Source: Ensifer adhaerens | GTDB taxonomy: Bacteria > Pseudomonadota > Alphaproteobacteria > Rhizobiales > Rhizobiaceae | Reading direction: 5' to 3' | Assembly: GCF_000697965.2 (NCBI RefSeq) | Contig: NZ_CP015882.1 | Location: 248,001-312,000 of the forward strand | Length of the DNA: 64,000 nucleotides | Part shown: positions 23,603-32,795 of the stretch, one piece after another | How the letters are laid out: each line of letters opens with the position of its first letter | Position numbering within the stretch: the stretch's first letter is position 1 | Notes under the pieces: model-generated | The model's input: the letters and a program-made list of their open reading frames with translations, nothing else | Told to the model about the DNA's origin: nothing | Databases searched by the model: none | Program-made: the position numbers and the translations under genes

Positions 23603-25108
23603 ATGTACGAGCTCAAGGCTGTCGACAAGAAATTCCCCGGCGTTCACGCGCTAAAGGCAATCGACTTCCACATCAAGCGCGGCGAGATCGTCGGACTTGT
23701 GGGGGAGAATGGCGCCGGCAAATCCACCTTGATGAAGGTGATCTATGGCGCCTACCAGCCCGATGGCGGCAAGGTCCTCATCAACGGAACGCCCGTTCGC
23801 TTTGCCAATCCGCGCCAGGCGATGGAGAAGGGCATCGGGATGGTGTTCCAGGAGCAGTCGCTGATCCCGAACCTGACCGTCATGGAGAACATCTTCCTCG
23901 GCTATGAACGACAGTTCACCCGCTTCGGTGTCGTCGACTGGAAGGTTATGGCGAAAGCCGCACGCCGTCAGCTCGCCAAGGTGAAACTCGATATCGATCC
24001 GGCGATGGTGACGTCGAAGCTTTCCTTTGCCCAACGTCAGCTCGTCGAGCTTGCCAAGGTGTTGACGCTCGAAGAGCGCGTGGAGGGGGATCTTGTCATC
24101 CTGCTCGACGAGCCGACCTCGGTTCTTTCAAAGGAAGAGGTGCAGCTGCTGTTCAAGCTTGTGAGGGAACTGGTGACGCGGGCCTCGTTCATCTTCGTCT
24201 CGCATCGCATGGACGAGGTGATGGAACTTTCCGATCGCATCTACGTGATGAAGGATGGTGAGGTCGTGGACGTCGTCGACCGCGGTGCTGCCCCGGCCGA
24301 GGCCATCCAGCACAAGATGGTCGGTCGCAATGTCGACAAGCAATATTACCGCGAGCATCTGCAAAAGCCGTTCGACGCCGCAAAGGCACTCGTCGAGATG
24401 GACCAGGTGGGCCTTCCTGGCCGCATCCAGGACATCTCGCTCAAGCTGCATGCCGGTGAAGTGCTTTGTCTTGTCGGTACGGAAGGTTCGGGGCGCGAGG
24501 CAATCCTCAGGACGATCTACGGCATGCTGACGCCGAGCACCGGCCGTCTCCGCATCAAGGGAGGCGATGCGACCGATCTTTCACCGCGGCACGCGGTTTC
24601 TCGTGGCGTCGGCTATGTGCCCCGCGAGCGCAAGATCGAGGGCATTGTTGCTGGCATGAACGTCTACGAAAACATGACGCTTTCGCAGATGAAACACCGC
24701 TCGAAAGGTGGTGTGCTGCGCGTCGGCGAGGAGCGGGCGCTTGCCCGTGAATGGATCAAGAAATTGTCGATCAAGGCCCATTCCGAGTTTGCGGATTGTG
24801 GCAATCTTTCAGGCGGAAACCAGCAGAAGGTGGTTCTGGCCAAGTGGCGTTCGGCCGGTTCCGACATCATGCTGCTCGACCATCCGACGCGCGGTCTCGA
24901 CATCGGCGCCAAGGAAGATGTCTACGACATGATCCGCGCCATGAGTGCGGCGGGCGTCGGCATCGTGCTGGTTGCCGACACATTGGAAGAGGCAATCGGC
25001 CTTTCGCACACCATCATCGTCGTCAAGGACGGGCGCATCCAGAAACAGTTCGCCTGCGAACCGGGTTCCAAGCCCACGCCCTATGACCTTTTGCACTACA
25101 TGATCTGA
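23603..25108 (+). CDS. Sugar-type ABC transporter ATPase, two-domain (RbsA class)
   Basis: A 501-residue protein with two nucleotide-binding domains. Domain 1 has Walker A GENGAGKST, signature LSFAQRQ and Walker B LVILLDEPTS. Domain 2 has a variant Walker A GTEGSGREA, signature LSGGNQQ, and LLDHPTRGLD, in which the usual catalytic Glu after the Walker B Asp is His (24881-24883). In this class the second site is often degenerate, but the E-to-H change is worth noting. The ATG at 23603 (GAGG upstream) is preferred over the GTG at 23591. The gene lies between the two permease genes with almost no spacing. Confidence 0.93.
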   Translation: MYELKAVDKKFPGVHALKAIDFHIKRGEIVGLVGENGAGKSTLMKVIYGAYQPDGGKVLINGTPVRFANPRQAMEKGIGMVFQEQSLIPNLTVMENIFLGYERQFTRFGVVDWKVMAKAARRQLAKVKLDIDPAMVTSKLSFAQRQLVELAKVLTLEERVEGDLVILLDEPTSVLSKEEVQLLFKLVRELVTRASFIFVSHRMDEVMELSDRIYVMKDGEVVDVVDRGAAPAEAIQHKMVGRNVDKQYYREHLQKPFDAAKALVEMDQVGLPGRIQDISLKLHAGEVLCLVGTEGSGREAILRTIYGMLTPSTGRLRIKGGDATDLSPRHAVSRGVGYVPRERKIEGIVAGMNVYENMTLSQMKHRSKGGVLRVGEERALAREWIKKLSIKAHSEFADCGNLSGGNQQKVVLAKWRSAGSDIMLLDHPTRGLDIGAKEDVYDMIRAMSAAGVGIVLVADTLEEAIGLSHTIIVVKDGRIQKQFACEPGSKPTPYDLLHYMI

Positions 25109-25115
25109 GGGACCA

Positions 25116-26057
25116 ATGGATATTCAGCGCCTCAAACCGCACCTTCCCTGGATAACGCTCCTGGTGCTCGTCGCCGTCGTCGGCATCACCGATCCCGGTT
25201 TCCTGCGACCCACGAACCTTCTCGGCATTGCCGGCGACATCGTGCCACTCTTCATCATGGCGCTCGGTCTCACTTTCGCCATCTATATCGGCGGCATCGA
25301 CCTGTCGGCCCAGTCGATGGCGAACATGGTGACGGTCATCGCCTCGGTTTACCTTGCCTCGCTCGGTGCCTGGGTTGCCGTACTTTGCGTCGTTGCCGGC
25401 TTTCTCCTTGGCACGCTATCCGGCTTTGTGACGACACGGCTTTTCGTGCCGTCCTTCATCTCCACGCTTGCGGTCGGCGGCGTTGCGTTCTCGGTTGCGC
25501 AGTGGCTTTCGGGTCAGCGCGCGCTCAACATGGACGCCGCTCAGCGCAACGAAACCTTCGGCTGGATGATTGGTCATACTTGGGGCGTCCCCAACGAACT
25601 CTTGATTGCCGCGGGGCTCGTGGCCCTCTGCCTCTTCATCGAACGGCGCACGACGCTCGGCCGCGTTTTGAAGGCGGTCGGTGCCGGCGAATTGGCCGCC
25701 GCCGCGTCCGGTATCGATGTTGCGCGCTACAAGATCCTTGCATTCGCGATCTCCGGTGCACTTGCGTCCATTGCCGGCCTGCTCTTTGCGGTCAAGCTCT
25801 CCGGCGGCGCACCGACGATCGCCAATGGATTCCTGTTGCCGGCAATCGTTGCCGTGCTGGTCGGTGGCACGCCGTTGACGGGCGGTGTCGGCGGCGTGAT
25901 GAACACCGTGGTCGGTACTTTGATCGTTGCGGTCATCCGATCGTCGATGCTGTATTTCGAGATCGACGCGACCCGGCAGCAGATCGTCTTCGGCGTCGTG
26001 TTGATCATTGCCATTGCCCTGACGATCGACCGCGCCAAGCTGCGCACCGTGAAGTAG
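25116..26057 (+). CDS. Sugar-type ABC transporter permease (RbsC class), second
   Basis: A 313-residue integral membrane protein. It carries the permease motif GGIDLSAQSMANMVTV and the cytoplasmic loop GRVLKAVGAGELAAAASGID. It starts 7 nt after the ATPase gene, behind GAGG. It differs enough from the first permease that the importer is probably heterodimeric, which is less common than the RbsC homodimer. The zinc-dependent dehydrogenase gene follows after 10 nt, so importer and catabolic genes share one transcript. Confidence 0.92.
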   Translation: MDIQRLKPHLPWITLLVLVAVVGITDPGFLRPTNLLGIAGDIVPLFIMALGLTFAIYIGGIDLSAQSMANMVTVIASVYLASLGAWVAVLCVVAGFLLGTLSGFVTTRLFVPSFISTLAVGGVAFSVAQWLSGQRALNMDAAQRNETFGWMIGHTWGVPNELLIAAGLVALCLFIERRTTLGRVLKAVGAGELAAAASGIDVARYKILAFAISGALASIAGLLFAVKLSGGAPTIANGFLLPAIVAVLVGGTPLTGGVGGVMNTVVGTLIVAVIRSSMLYFEIDATRQQIVFGVVLIIAIALTIDRAKLRTVK

Positions 26058-26067
26058 GAGAGTTGCA

Positions 26068-27102
26068 ATGACGACCATGCGCGCCGCCGTGCTCACTGCC
26101 CCGAAACGCTTCGAGGTTCGGGAGGTCGCCATGCCGATCGTCGGACCGGACGATGTGCTCGTCCGGGTCGCGCGCACGGGCATCTGCGGTACTGACATTC
26201 ATATCTTCAACGGCCACTACGCGGCTGACCGGCTTCCGCTCGTCCCAGGACACGAGTTCTGCGGAACGATCGCCCAGCTTGGCGCCAACGTCCGCCATCT
26301 TGCGGCCGGAGCACGCGTGGTGGTCGATATCAACATCGGCTGCGGCAGCTGCTATTGGTGCCGTCGCAACGAGGTTCTGAACTGCGCCGAGGTTACGCAG
26401 GTCGGTATCGGTCGGGACGGCGCCTTTGCCGAATATGTAGCGGTTCCGGCGCGACTGGCGATCCCGGTTCAGGCTGATATCGCCGATGCGGTGCTTGCGC
26501 TCACGGAGCCGGTCGCCTGCGTCGTTCGTGCGGCGCGCAAGGCGCAGGCGACGTTCGGCCAATCGGTCCTCATCTTTGGCGCCGGACCGATCGGAAACCT
26601 GCATGTGCAGATGATGCGCCTTGTCGGCGCGGCGCCGATCATTGTCGCCGACCTTTCGCCAGACCGTTGCCGCATGGCGATCGAGGCCGGGGCGGATGCG
26701 GCGGTGTCGGATCCAACCGAACTGAAAGCCGTGGTTCACAAGATGACCGGCGGACGCGGGGCGGATCTCGTGATCGAGAGCGTCGGCAACCGGAAGCTCT
26801 ACGAACAGGCATTCGATCTTGCGCGACGCGGCGGCCATGTCGCCTTTTTCGGCATCACCCCGCCCGGCGAGACCGTAGCTCTCGACAGCCTGCGAACGGT
26901 GTTGGAAGAAGGGAGCCTCAAAGGTTCTGTTGCCGGGATGGGCGAGGATATGCACGACGCACTCACGCTTCTGTCGCATGGCCGGTTCCGCACGCAGGAT
27001 TTCACCAAGGCAAGCTATCCGCTGGAGGCCATTCAGGAAGCCTTCGAGACGATCGGCGAGCGGCCGCAACACCTGAAGACCCAGATCGCCATCGCGGCGT
27101 AA
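26068..27102 (+). CDS. Zinc-dependent alcohol/polyol dehydrogenase
   Basis: A 344-residue medium-chain dehydrogenase. The catalytic zinc region is GICGTDIHIFNGHY with GHEFCG. The structural zinc lobe is GCGSCYWCRRNEVLNC. The NAD motif is FGAGPIGNLHVQ with an Asp at the end of strand 2 (IIVADLSPDR), which points to NAD. The pattern is that of sorbitol/threonine dehydrogenase relatives, so oxidation of a secondary alcohol of a polyol or sugar is likely. It is the fifth gene of the transport operon, with an SD-like GGAGAG in front, and is followed after 22 nt by an aldehyde dehydrogenase. Confidence 0.92.
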   Translation: MTTMRAAVLTAPKRFEVREVAMPIVGPDDVLVRVARTGICGTDIHIFNGHYAADRLPLVPGHEFCGTIAQLGANVRHLAAGARVVVDINIGCGSCYWCRRNEVLNCAEVTQVGIGRDGAFAEYVAVPARLAIPVQADIADAVLALTEPVACVVRAARKAQATFGQSVLIFGAGPIGNLHVQMMRLVGAAPIIVADLSPDRCRMAIEAGADAAVSDPTELKAVVHKMTGGRGADLVIESVGNRKLYEQAFDLARRGGHVAFFGITPPGETVALDSLRTVLEEGSLKGSVAGMGEDMHDALTLLSHGRFRTQDFTKASYPLEAIQEAFETIGERPQHLKTQIAIAA

Positions 27103-27124
27103 ACTATCGAAGTGGAGGTACCAG

Positions 27125-28621
27125 ATGGACCAGACGAAGACGTTTCTTGCTCCCCCGTCCGCAGCGCGCAGCTTCGGGTTCTTCATCGACGGGCAGTGGA
27201 AAGAAGGGACCGACCACTTCGAACGCGCCTCGCCAGGCCATGGTACGCCGGTCACGCGCACCGTTCGCTGCACGATCGATGATCTGAACGCGGCGGTAGC
27301 TGCGGCGCGCAATGCCTTCGAGGACCGCCGCTGGTCCGGGCTTTCCGGGGCTGCGCGCGCCAGCGTTCTCTTGCGCGTCGCCGAAATCCTGCGTCGCCGC
27401 CGGGACGAGATCGCCTATTGGGAGACGCTCGAAAACGGCAAGCCGATCTCGCAGGCGCGCGGCGAGATCGATCATTGCATTGCCTGTTTCGAGGTCGGCG
27501 CCGGTGCCGCCCGCCTCCTGCACGGCGACAGCTTCAATTCGCTCGGTGACGACCTGTTCGGTATGGTGCTGCGCGAGCCGATCGGTGTCATCGGCCTGAT
27601 CACGCCCTGGAACTTCCCGTTCCTGATCCTGTGCGAGCGCGTGCCTTTCATCCTGGCGTCCGGCTGCACCATGGTGGTGAAACCGTCTGAAGTCACCTCC
27701 GTGACCACGCTGCTTCTGGCCGAGGTTCTGGCGGAAGCCGGCCTGCCTGCCGGCGTCTACAATGTCGTCACCGGTTCCGGCCGCTCGATCGGGCAGGCGC
27801 TTGCCGAACATCCTGACGTCGACATGCTTTCCTTCACGGGATCGACGGCCGTTGGGCGCTCCTGCGTCCACGCTGCCGCCGACAGCAACTTCAAGAAGCT
27901 GGGCCTCGAGCTCGGTGGCAAAAACCCCATCATTGTCTTTGCCGACTCCGACCTTGAGGATGCCGCTGACGGCGCCGCTTTCGGCATCAGCTTCAACACC
28001 GGACAATGCTGCGTTTCGTCGTCGCGCCTGATCGTCGAGCGTTCTGTCGCGGCGGAGTTCGAAAAACTCCTGGTCGAGAAGATGAAAAAGATCCGGGTCG
28101 GCGATCCCCTGGACGAAGGCACCCAGGTGGGCGCCATCACCACTGAGGCCCAGAACGCCACGATCCTGGACTATATCGCCAAGGGCAAGGCGGCAGGCGC
28201 CAAGCTTCTCACTGGTGGCGAGACGATCGATCTTGGCCACGGCCAGTACATCGCACCGACGCTTTTCTCCGGCGTTTCCCGCGACATGGCGATTGCGCGC
28301 GACGAGATTTTCGGCCCGGTTCTGTGCTCCATGCATTTCGACACGGTCGAGGAAGCCATCCAGCTCGCCAATGATACGGTCTACGGCCTGGCGGCGAGCG
28401 TGTGGACGAAGAACATCGACAAGGCACTGACCGTGACACGGAAAGTGCGTGCCGGCCGCTTTTGGGTCAACACGATCATGGCGGGTGGCCCTGAGATGCC
28501 GCTCGGTGGTTTCAAGCAGTCCGGTTGGGGCCGTGAGGCCGGCGTCTACGGGGTTGAGGAGTATACGCAGGTGAAGTCCGTTCACGTCGAGATCGGCAAG
28601 CGTTCGCATTGGATTGCATGA
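27125..28621 (+). CDS. NAD(P)-dependent aldehyde dehydrogenase
   Basis: A 498-residue ALDH-superfamily enzyme. The cofactor region is TPWNFPFLILCERV, the general-base Glu is in LELGGKNPI, and the catalytic Cys is in FNTGQCCVSSSRL. The C-terminal motif is PLGGFKQSGWGREAG. It oxidises an aldehyde to the acid, presumably the product of the neighbouring alcohol or GMC dehydrogenase. Together with the CoA-transferase encoded downstream, this would supply an acid for CoA activation. The closest general type is betaine/gamma-aminobutyraldehyde-like ALDH, but specificity cannot be read from sequence. Its stop overlaps the GMC gene start. Confidence 0.93.
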   Translation: MDQTKTFLAPPSAARSFGFFIDGQWKEGTDHFERASPGHGTPVTRTVRCTIDDLNAAVAAARNAFEDRRWSGLSGAARASVLLRVAEILRRRRDEIAYWETLENGKPISQARGEIDHCIACFEVGAGAARLLHGDSFNSLGDDLFGMVLREPIGVIGLITPWNFPFLILCERVPFILASGCTMVVKPSEVTSVTTLLLAEVLAEAGLPAGVYNVVTGSGRSIGQALAEHPDVDMLSFTGSTAVGRSCVHAAADSNFKKLGLELGGKNPIIVFADSDLEDAADGAAFGISFNTGQCCVSSSRLIVERSVAAEFEKLLVEKMKKIRVGDPLDEGTQVGAITTEAQNATILDYIAKGKAAGAKLLTGGETIDLGHGQYIAPTLFSGVSRDMAIARDEIFGPVLCSMHFDTVEEAIQLANDTVYGLAASVWTKNIDKALTVTRKVRAGRFWVNTIMAGGPEMPLGGFKQSGWGREAGVYGVEEYTQVKSVHVEIGKRSHWIA

Positions 28622-30216
28622 TGTCGCAAGGCTATGATTATGTGATCGTCGGAGGCGGTTCCTCCGGTTGCGTATTGGCGGCGCGACTCTCTGAAAATCC
28701 GTCGGCGCGCGTCTGCCTCATCGAGGCCGGCGGGCGCGACAGTCATCCGCTGATCCACATGCCCGTCGGCTTTGCCAAGATGACCGCCGGTCCGTTGACC
28801 TGGGGACTGAAAACCGCGCCCCAGAAACACGCCAACAACCGTGAAATCCTCTACGCCCAGGCAAAGGTGCTCGGCGGTGGCTCCTCGATCAATGCGGAGG
28901 TGTTCACGCGTGGGCATCCTGGTGATTACGACCGCTGGGTCGAGGAGGGGGCTGACGGCTGGGGGTTCAAGGATATCCAGAAGTACTTCCTGCGCTCCGA
29001 GGGCAATACGATCCTCTCGGGCACATGGCACGGAACGGACGGCCCGCTCGGTGTGTCGAACATTCCCGAGCCGCAGCGCATGACGCGCGCCTTCGTGCAA
29101 AGCTGCCAGGAACTCGGCATACCCTACAATCCTGATTTCAATGGTCCGCTCCAGGAAGGATCTGGCGTCTACCAGACAACAACCCGGAACAACCGCCGTT
29201 GCTCTGCAGCGGTCGGTTATCTCAGGCCGGCCCTGAAGCGCAAGAACCTCACGGTCATCACCGGGGCGCTCGTGCTGCGTGTCGTCTTTGAAGGGCGACG
29301 CGCCGTCGGCGTTGACTATCAGGTCGATGGCAAGCGGATGACCGCGCGCGCCGACAGCGAGGTGCTCTTGACCTCGGGTGCGATCGGCACGCCGAAGCTG
29401 ATGATGCTTTCGGGTGTGGGTCCTGCCGCAGCACTTCGCAGCCACGGCATCGATGTGATCCAGGATCTGGCCGGCGTCGGCGAAAACCTGCAAGACCATT
29501 TCGGCGTCGATATCGTCGCGGAGTTGAAAGATCACGACAGCCTCGACAAGTACAACAAGCTGCATTGGTCGATCTGGGCGGGTCTTCAATACACACTGTT
29601 TAACTCCGGCCCAATCACCTCCAACGTGGTTGAGGGCGGGGCATTCTGGTACGGCGACAAGACGAGTCCCTATCCGGATCTGCAGTTCCATTTCCTCGCC
29701 GGCGCCGGCGCGGAAGCCGGCGTGCCCAGTGTGCCAAAGGGTTCCTCCGGCATTACGCTCAATTCCTACACGTTGCGCCCGAAGTCGCGTGGGACTGTCA
29801 CTCTTCGCTCAGCGGACCCGCGCGATCTTCCGATCATCGATCCGAACTTCCTTGCCGACCCCGAAGACGTGAAGATCTCGGTCGAAGGCGTCAAGATCAG
29901 TCAGGAGATCTTCGCTCAGCCTTCGCTGGAGAAGTACATCAAGATGAGGCACTTCCCGAGCCGGGATGTCCGCACGGAAGCGGACTACGTCGCCTATACC
30001 CGCCAGTACGGCCGCACATCCTATCATCCGACGTGCACGTGCAAGATGGGGCGCGACGAGATGTCGGTGGTCGATCCGCAACTGCGCGTGCACGGGCTTG
30101 ACGGCATCCGCATCTGCGACAGTTCCACCATGCCGAGCCTTGTCGGGTCCAACACCAACGCGGCAACGATCATGATCGGGGAAAAGGCCGCAGACATGAT
30201 CCGCGGCAATGCCTGA
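28618..30216 (+). CDS. GMC-family FAD-dependent oxidoreductase
   Basis: About 533 residues, of the choline-dehydrogenase/glucose-oxidase superfamily. The FAD motif is DYVIVGGGSSGCVLAARLSE, with the first signature GGGSSINAEVFTRGHPGDYD and the second signature SGAIGTPKLMMLSGVGP. The catalytic His is in YHPTCTCKMG and the partner Asn in SNTNAATIMIGEKAA. It oxidises a primary alcohol and passes electrons to quinone or another acceptor. It starts in an ATGA overlap with the ALDH gene (28618), with a second ATG one codon later. It is the last gene before a strong bidirectional terminator. Confidence 0.93.
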   Translation: MMSQGYDYVIVGGGSSGCVLAARLSENPSARVCLIEAGGRDSHPLIHMPVGFAKMTAGPLTWGLKTAPQKHANNREILYAQAKVLGGGSSINAEVFTRGHPGDYDRWVEEGADGWGFKDIQKYFLRSEGNTILSGTWHGTDGPLGVSNIPEPQRMTRAFVQSCQELGIPYNPDFNGPLQEGSGVYQTTTRNNRRCSAAVGYLRPALKRKNLTVITGALVLRVVFEGRRAVGVDYQVDGKRMTARADSEVLLTSGAIGTPKLMMLSGVGPAAALRSHGIDVIQDLAGVGENLQDHFGVDIVAELKDHDSLDKYNKLHWSIWAGLQYTLFNSGPITSNVVEGGAFWYGDKTSPYPDLQFHFLAGAGAEAGVPSVPKGSSGITLNSYTLRPKSRGTVTLRSADPRDLPIIDPNFLADPEDVKISVEGVKISQEIFAQPSLEKYIKMRHFPSRDVRTEADYVAYTRQYGRTSYHPTCTCKMGRDEMSVVDPQLRVHGLDGIRICDSSTMPSLVGSNTNAATIMIGEKAADMIRGNA

Positions 30217-30233
30217 TCAGGCTGGCCGATCGT

Positions 30234-30266
30234 AAAAAAAAGGGCGGCTCGTGGGCCGCCCTTTTT
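30234..30266. terminator. Bidirectional Rho-independent terminator
   Basis: GGGCGGC (30242-30248) pairs with GCCGCCC (30255-30261), flanked by eight A on the left and five T on the right. It works in both directions and ends the GMC transcript and the convergent aldo-keto reductase transcript. Confidence 0.9.
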
Positions 30267-30269
30267 CTA

Positions 30270-31088
30270 TCAGTCCCATTCAGGAACCCAGGGAAGTTGT
30301 CCTGGTTTGATGATGCGGTAACCGGTGGCCGTCAGCGCGTCGATCCTTTGCATGTCGATCGACGAGAGAGTGAAATCCATGATCTCGAAGTTCGCGCGGA
30401 TGTTTGCCGGCTTGGTGGACATGGTATTGAGCGGAACGCCTTTCTGGATAATCCAGCGCAGCGCCACTTGTGCTGCGGACTTGCCGTAGGTCTCGCCGAT
30501 CTCGGAAAAAAGGCCGTGTTTGAAGATCTCTCCACGGGCGATCGACGCATAGGAGGTGATCGGGATTCCTGTTTCCGCGGCGGCCGCGAGCAGTTTCTCC
30601 TGGTTGAGTAGCGGGTGGAATTCCACCTGATTGGTCACGAGCGGAACGTCGACGATGGACCGCGCTTCCCGCATCATGGCCGCCGTGTAGTTCGACACGC
30701 CGACAGATCTCGTCAGCCCTCGTTCCAGCGCGGATCGAAGCATGCGCAGCGAGGGGGCGATCTCTCCGTGGGCCGGCGGCCAGTGCAAGAGAAGAACGTC
30801 GACGCAATCGGTCTTCAGGGCTCGAAGGCTCGTCTCGACCGAGGGGAGAAACGTCTCGTCCGTGTAGTTGTCCGGATGCACTTTCGTGGTGATGCAGAGT
30901 TCAGAACGGGGAACGCCGCATTCCGCCAGTGCTTCGCCGGTGTCAGCCTCGTTCCCATACATCTGCGCCGTATCGAAGGCACGATAGCCGACGTCGATAG
31001 CGGCCTCGATCGCTCGTCGCAGTTCGTCCCCCTTCAGCGGGTACGTGCCAAAGCCGCGCTGAAAGCTCTTCTGGAAGTAGATGTTCAT
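30270..31088 (-). CDS. Aldo/keto reductase (272 aa)
   Basis: A NAD(P)H-dependent TIM-barrel reductase. The catalytic tetrad is visible: Asp and Tyr in AFDTAQMYGNE, Lys in ITTKVHPDN, and His in LLLHWPP. The motif GVSNYTAAMM and the C-terminal QKGVPLNTMSTKPANI fit the AKR3/AKR5 type of small aldehyde and sugar reductases. The C-terminal RSNR-like cofactor motif is modified to STKPANIRANF. It is transcribed away from the CoA-transferase operon, with operator site 3 in the intergenic space, so both may be controlled together. Confidence 0.9.
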   Translation of the reverse strand: MNIYFQKSFQRGFGTYPLKGDELRRAIEAAIDVGYRAFDTAQMYGNEADTGEALAECGVPRSELCITTKVHPDNYTDETFLPSVETSLRALKTDCVDVLLLHWPPAHGEIAPSLRMLRSALERGLTRSVGVSNYTAAMMREARSIVDVPLVTNQVEFHPLLNQEKLLAAAAETGIPITSYASIARGEIFKHGLFSEIGETYGKSAAQVALRWIIQKGVPLNTMSTKPANIRANFEIMDFTLSSIDMQRIDALTATGYRIIKPGQLPWVPEWD

Positions 31089-31178
31089 GCCTCCCCCTTG
31101 GTCGATTGCCGAGCTGGCGTCGAATGCCGGTCATTCGAAAATCGCGCCGGCCGGCTTGTCTTGTCGCGAATTAACATA

Positions 31179-31192
31179 TAACTAGTTAGTTA
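31179..31192. promoter_or_regulatory. TetR-type operator, site 3
   Basis: TAACTA (31179-31184), GT, TAGTTA (31187-31192): both arms are perfect. It lies between the divergent aldo/keto reductase and CoA-transferase genes. TATAAC overlapping the left arm could be the -10 of the rightward promoter, with TTGTCT about 15 nt upstream. Confidence 0.75.
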
Positions 31193-31223
31193 CTTCAGGC
31201 AATGAAAAACGGAGGATCAGGCG

Positions 31224-32795
31224 ATGAAGAAGGTGAAGAGCGCGCAGGAGGCGGTGCGGCTCATCAAGGATGGCTCGGTCGTCGCCGTGAACTCTTCGTC
31301 CGGCCTTTGCTGCCCCGATGCGGTGTTGAAAGCGCTCGGCGAGCGCTTTGACAGCGAAGGCCATCCGCGCGGCCTCACCTCCATTCACCCGATCGCCGCC
31401 GGCGACTTTTTCGGGACGCGCGGCGTCGATCACATCGCCAAGCCCGGAATGCTGGTGAAGATAATCGGCGGCTCCTATCCCTCCGGGCCAAGCAACGCCG
31501 AGCCGCCGCTCATCTGGCAAATGATCCTGAAGGAGGAACTCGCCGCCTTTAACGTGCCCTCCGGCATCGTCTTCGACATGCTGCGTGAAGGTGCTGCCAA
31601 GCGTCCGGGCGTGCTGACGAAGGTGGGGATGGAGACCTTCGTCGATCCCGAACAGGATGGCTGTGCCATGAATGACCGCGCGCGGGCTGAACCGATCGTC
31701 AAGCGCGTGTCGTTCGAGGGCGAGGACTGGCTGCATTTTCCGGCCATCCGCCCCGATGTGGCGATCATTCGCGCAACGACCGCCGATGAGAAGGGCAACC
31801 TGACCTTCGAACAGGAAGGGGCGACGCTCGGCGCGATGGAAATGGCACTCGCAGCCCGCAATTCCGGCGGTCTTGTGATCGCTCAGGTCAAGCGGGTGGC
31901 GGCAAGTGGCACCCTTCGTCCCCACGATGTGCGCGTGCCCGGCATCCTCGTCGACATCATCGTTGAGGCGCCGGATCAGCTGCAGACGACGGCAACGCCC
32001 CACGACCCGGCGATCTCGGGCGAGCTCTTCCGGCCGCTCGAGACGTTTCGCACGCCGGCGCTGGACGTCGGCAAGGTGATTGCTCGACGTGTGGCGCAGG
32101 AGCTCGAGGATGGCTGGGCAGTCAACATTGGCTTCGGCATATCAGCCAACGTGCCACGGATACTCATCGAGGAAGGGCATCACGGCAAGGTCACCTGGGT
32201 GATCGAACAGGGCGCTGTCGGCGGTGTTCCACTGCTCGACTTCAAGTTCGGCTGTGCATCTAACGCCGAAGCCTTCGTCGCCTCGCCGCATCAGTTCTGT
32301 TACTTCCAGGCGGGCGGATTTGACTGCTCGCTGCTGTCCTTCCTGGAAATCGACGCCGAGGGCTCGGTCAATGTCAGCCGTCTTGCAGCCACCCCGCACC
32401 GCACGGCAGGCGCCGGCGGCTTCGTCGACATCACGTCGCGCGCAAAGAAGATCGTGTTCTCCGGCAATTTCAATGCCGGCGCCAAGATGCGCGTCGACGA
32501 TGGCCGGCTCGTGATCGACAAGGAGGGGCGCATCGCCAAGTTCGTGCCGAAGGTCGATCAGGTGAGCTTCTCCGGCAAGCGCGCCCGCGCTCAAGGGCAG
32601 GACATCAGCTACGTCACGGAGCGCTGCGTCATCCGTCTCGACAGCGAGGGGCTCGTTGTCACCGAAGTTGCGCCGGGTCTCGACCTTCAACGGGACGTGC
32701 TTGATCAGGCGGCAACGCCCTTTCGGGTTTCAAAGACGCTGAAGCGGATGGATGGCGCCCTGTTCCGCCCCGAAGCCATGGGGCTTTCGCTGTGA
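31224..32795 (+). CDS. Acyl-CoA:acetate/3-oxoacid-type CoA-transferase (fused subunits)
   Basis: A 523-residue fused CoA-transferase of the YdiF/propionate CoA-transferase kind. The N-terminal half is alpha-like (IHPIAAGDFFGTRG) and the C-terminal half is beta-like. The catalytic Glu that forms the covalent CoA thioester is in TWVIEQGAVGGVP (about residue 338). It moves CoA from a donor such as acetyl-CoA to a carboxylic acid, here probably the acid made by the upstream dehydrogenases. The ribosome site is CGGAGG. It heads a three-gene operon under operator site 3, and its stop overlaps the next gene start (GTGA). Confidence 0.92.
   Translation: MKKVKSAQEAVRLIKDGSVVAVNSSSGLCCPDAVLKALGERFDSEGHPRGLTSIHPIAAGDFFGTRGVDHIAKPGMLVKIIGGSYPSGPSNAEPPLIWQMILKEELAAFNVPSGIVFDMLREGAAKRPGVLTKVGMETFVDPEQDGCAMNDRARAEPIVKRVSFEGEDWLHFPAIRPDVAIIRATTADEKGNLTFEQEGATLGAMEMALAARNSGGLVIAQVKRVAASGTLRPHDVRVPGILVDIIVEAPDQLQTTATPHDPAISGELFRPLETFRTPALDVGKVIARRVAQELEDGWAVNIGFGISANVPRILIEEGHHGKVTWVIEQGAVGGVPLLDFKFGCASNAEAFVASPHQFCYFQAGGFDCSLLSFLEIDAEGSVNVSRLAATPHRTAGAGGFVDITSRAKKIVFSGNFNAGAKMRVDDGRLVIDKEGRIAKFVPKVDQVSFSGKRARAQGQDISYVTERCVIRLDSEGLVVTEVAPGLDLQRDVLDQAATPFRVSKTLKRMDGALFRPEAMGLSL

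Noticed and set aside
26005..28609. Very long minus-strand frames opposite the dehydrogenase genes
   Set aside because: They are shadows caused by GC-rich codon bias of the zinc ADH and ALDH genes. They have no motifs and no ribosome sites.
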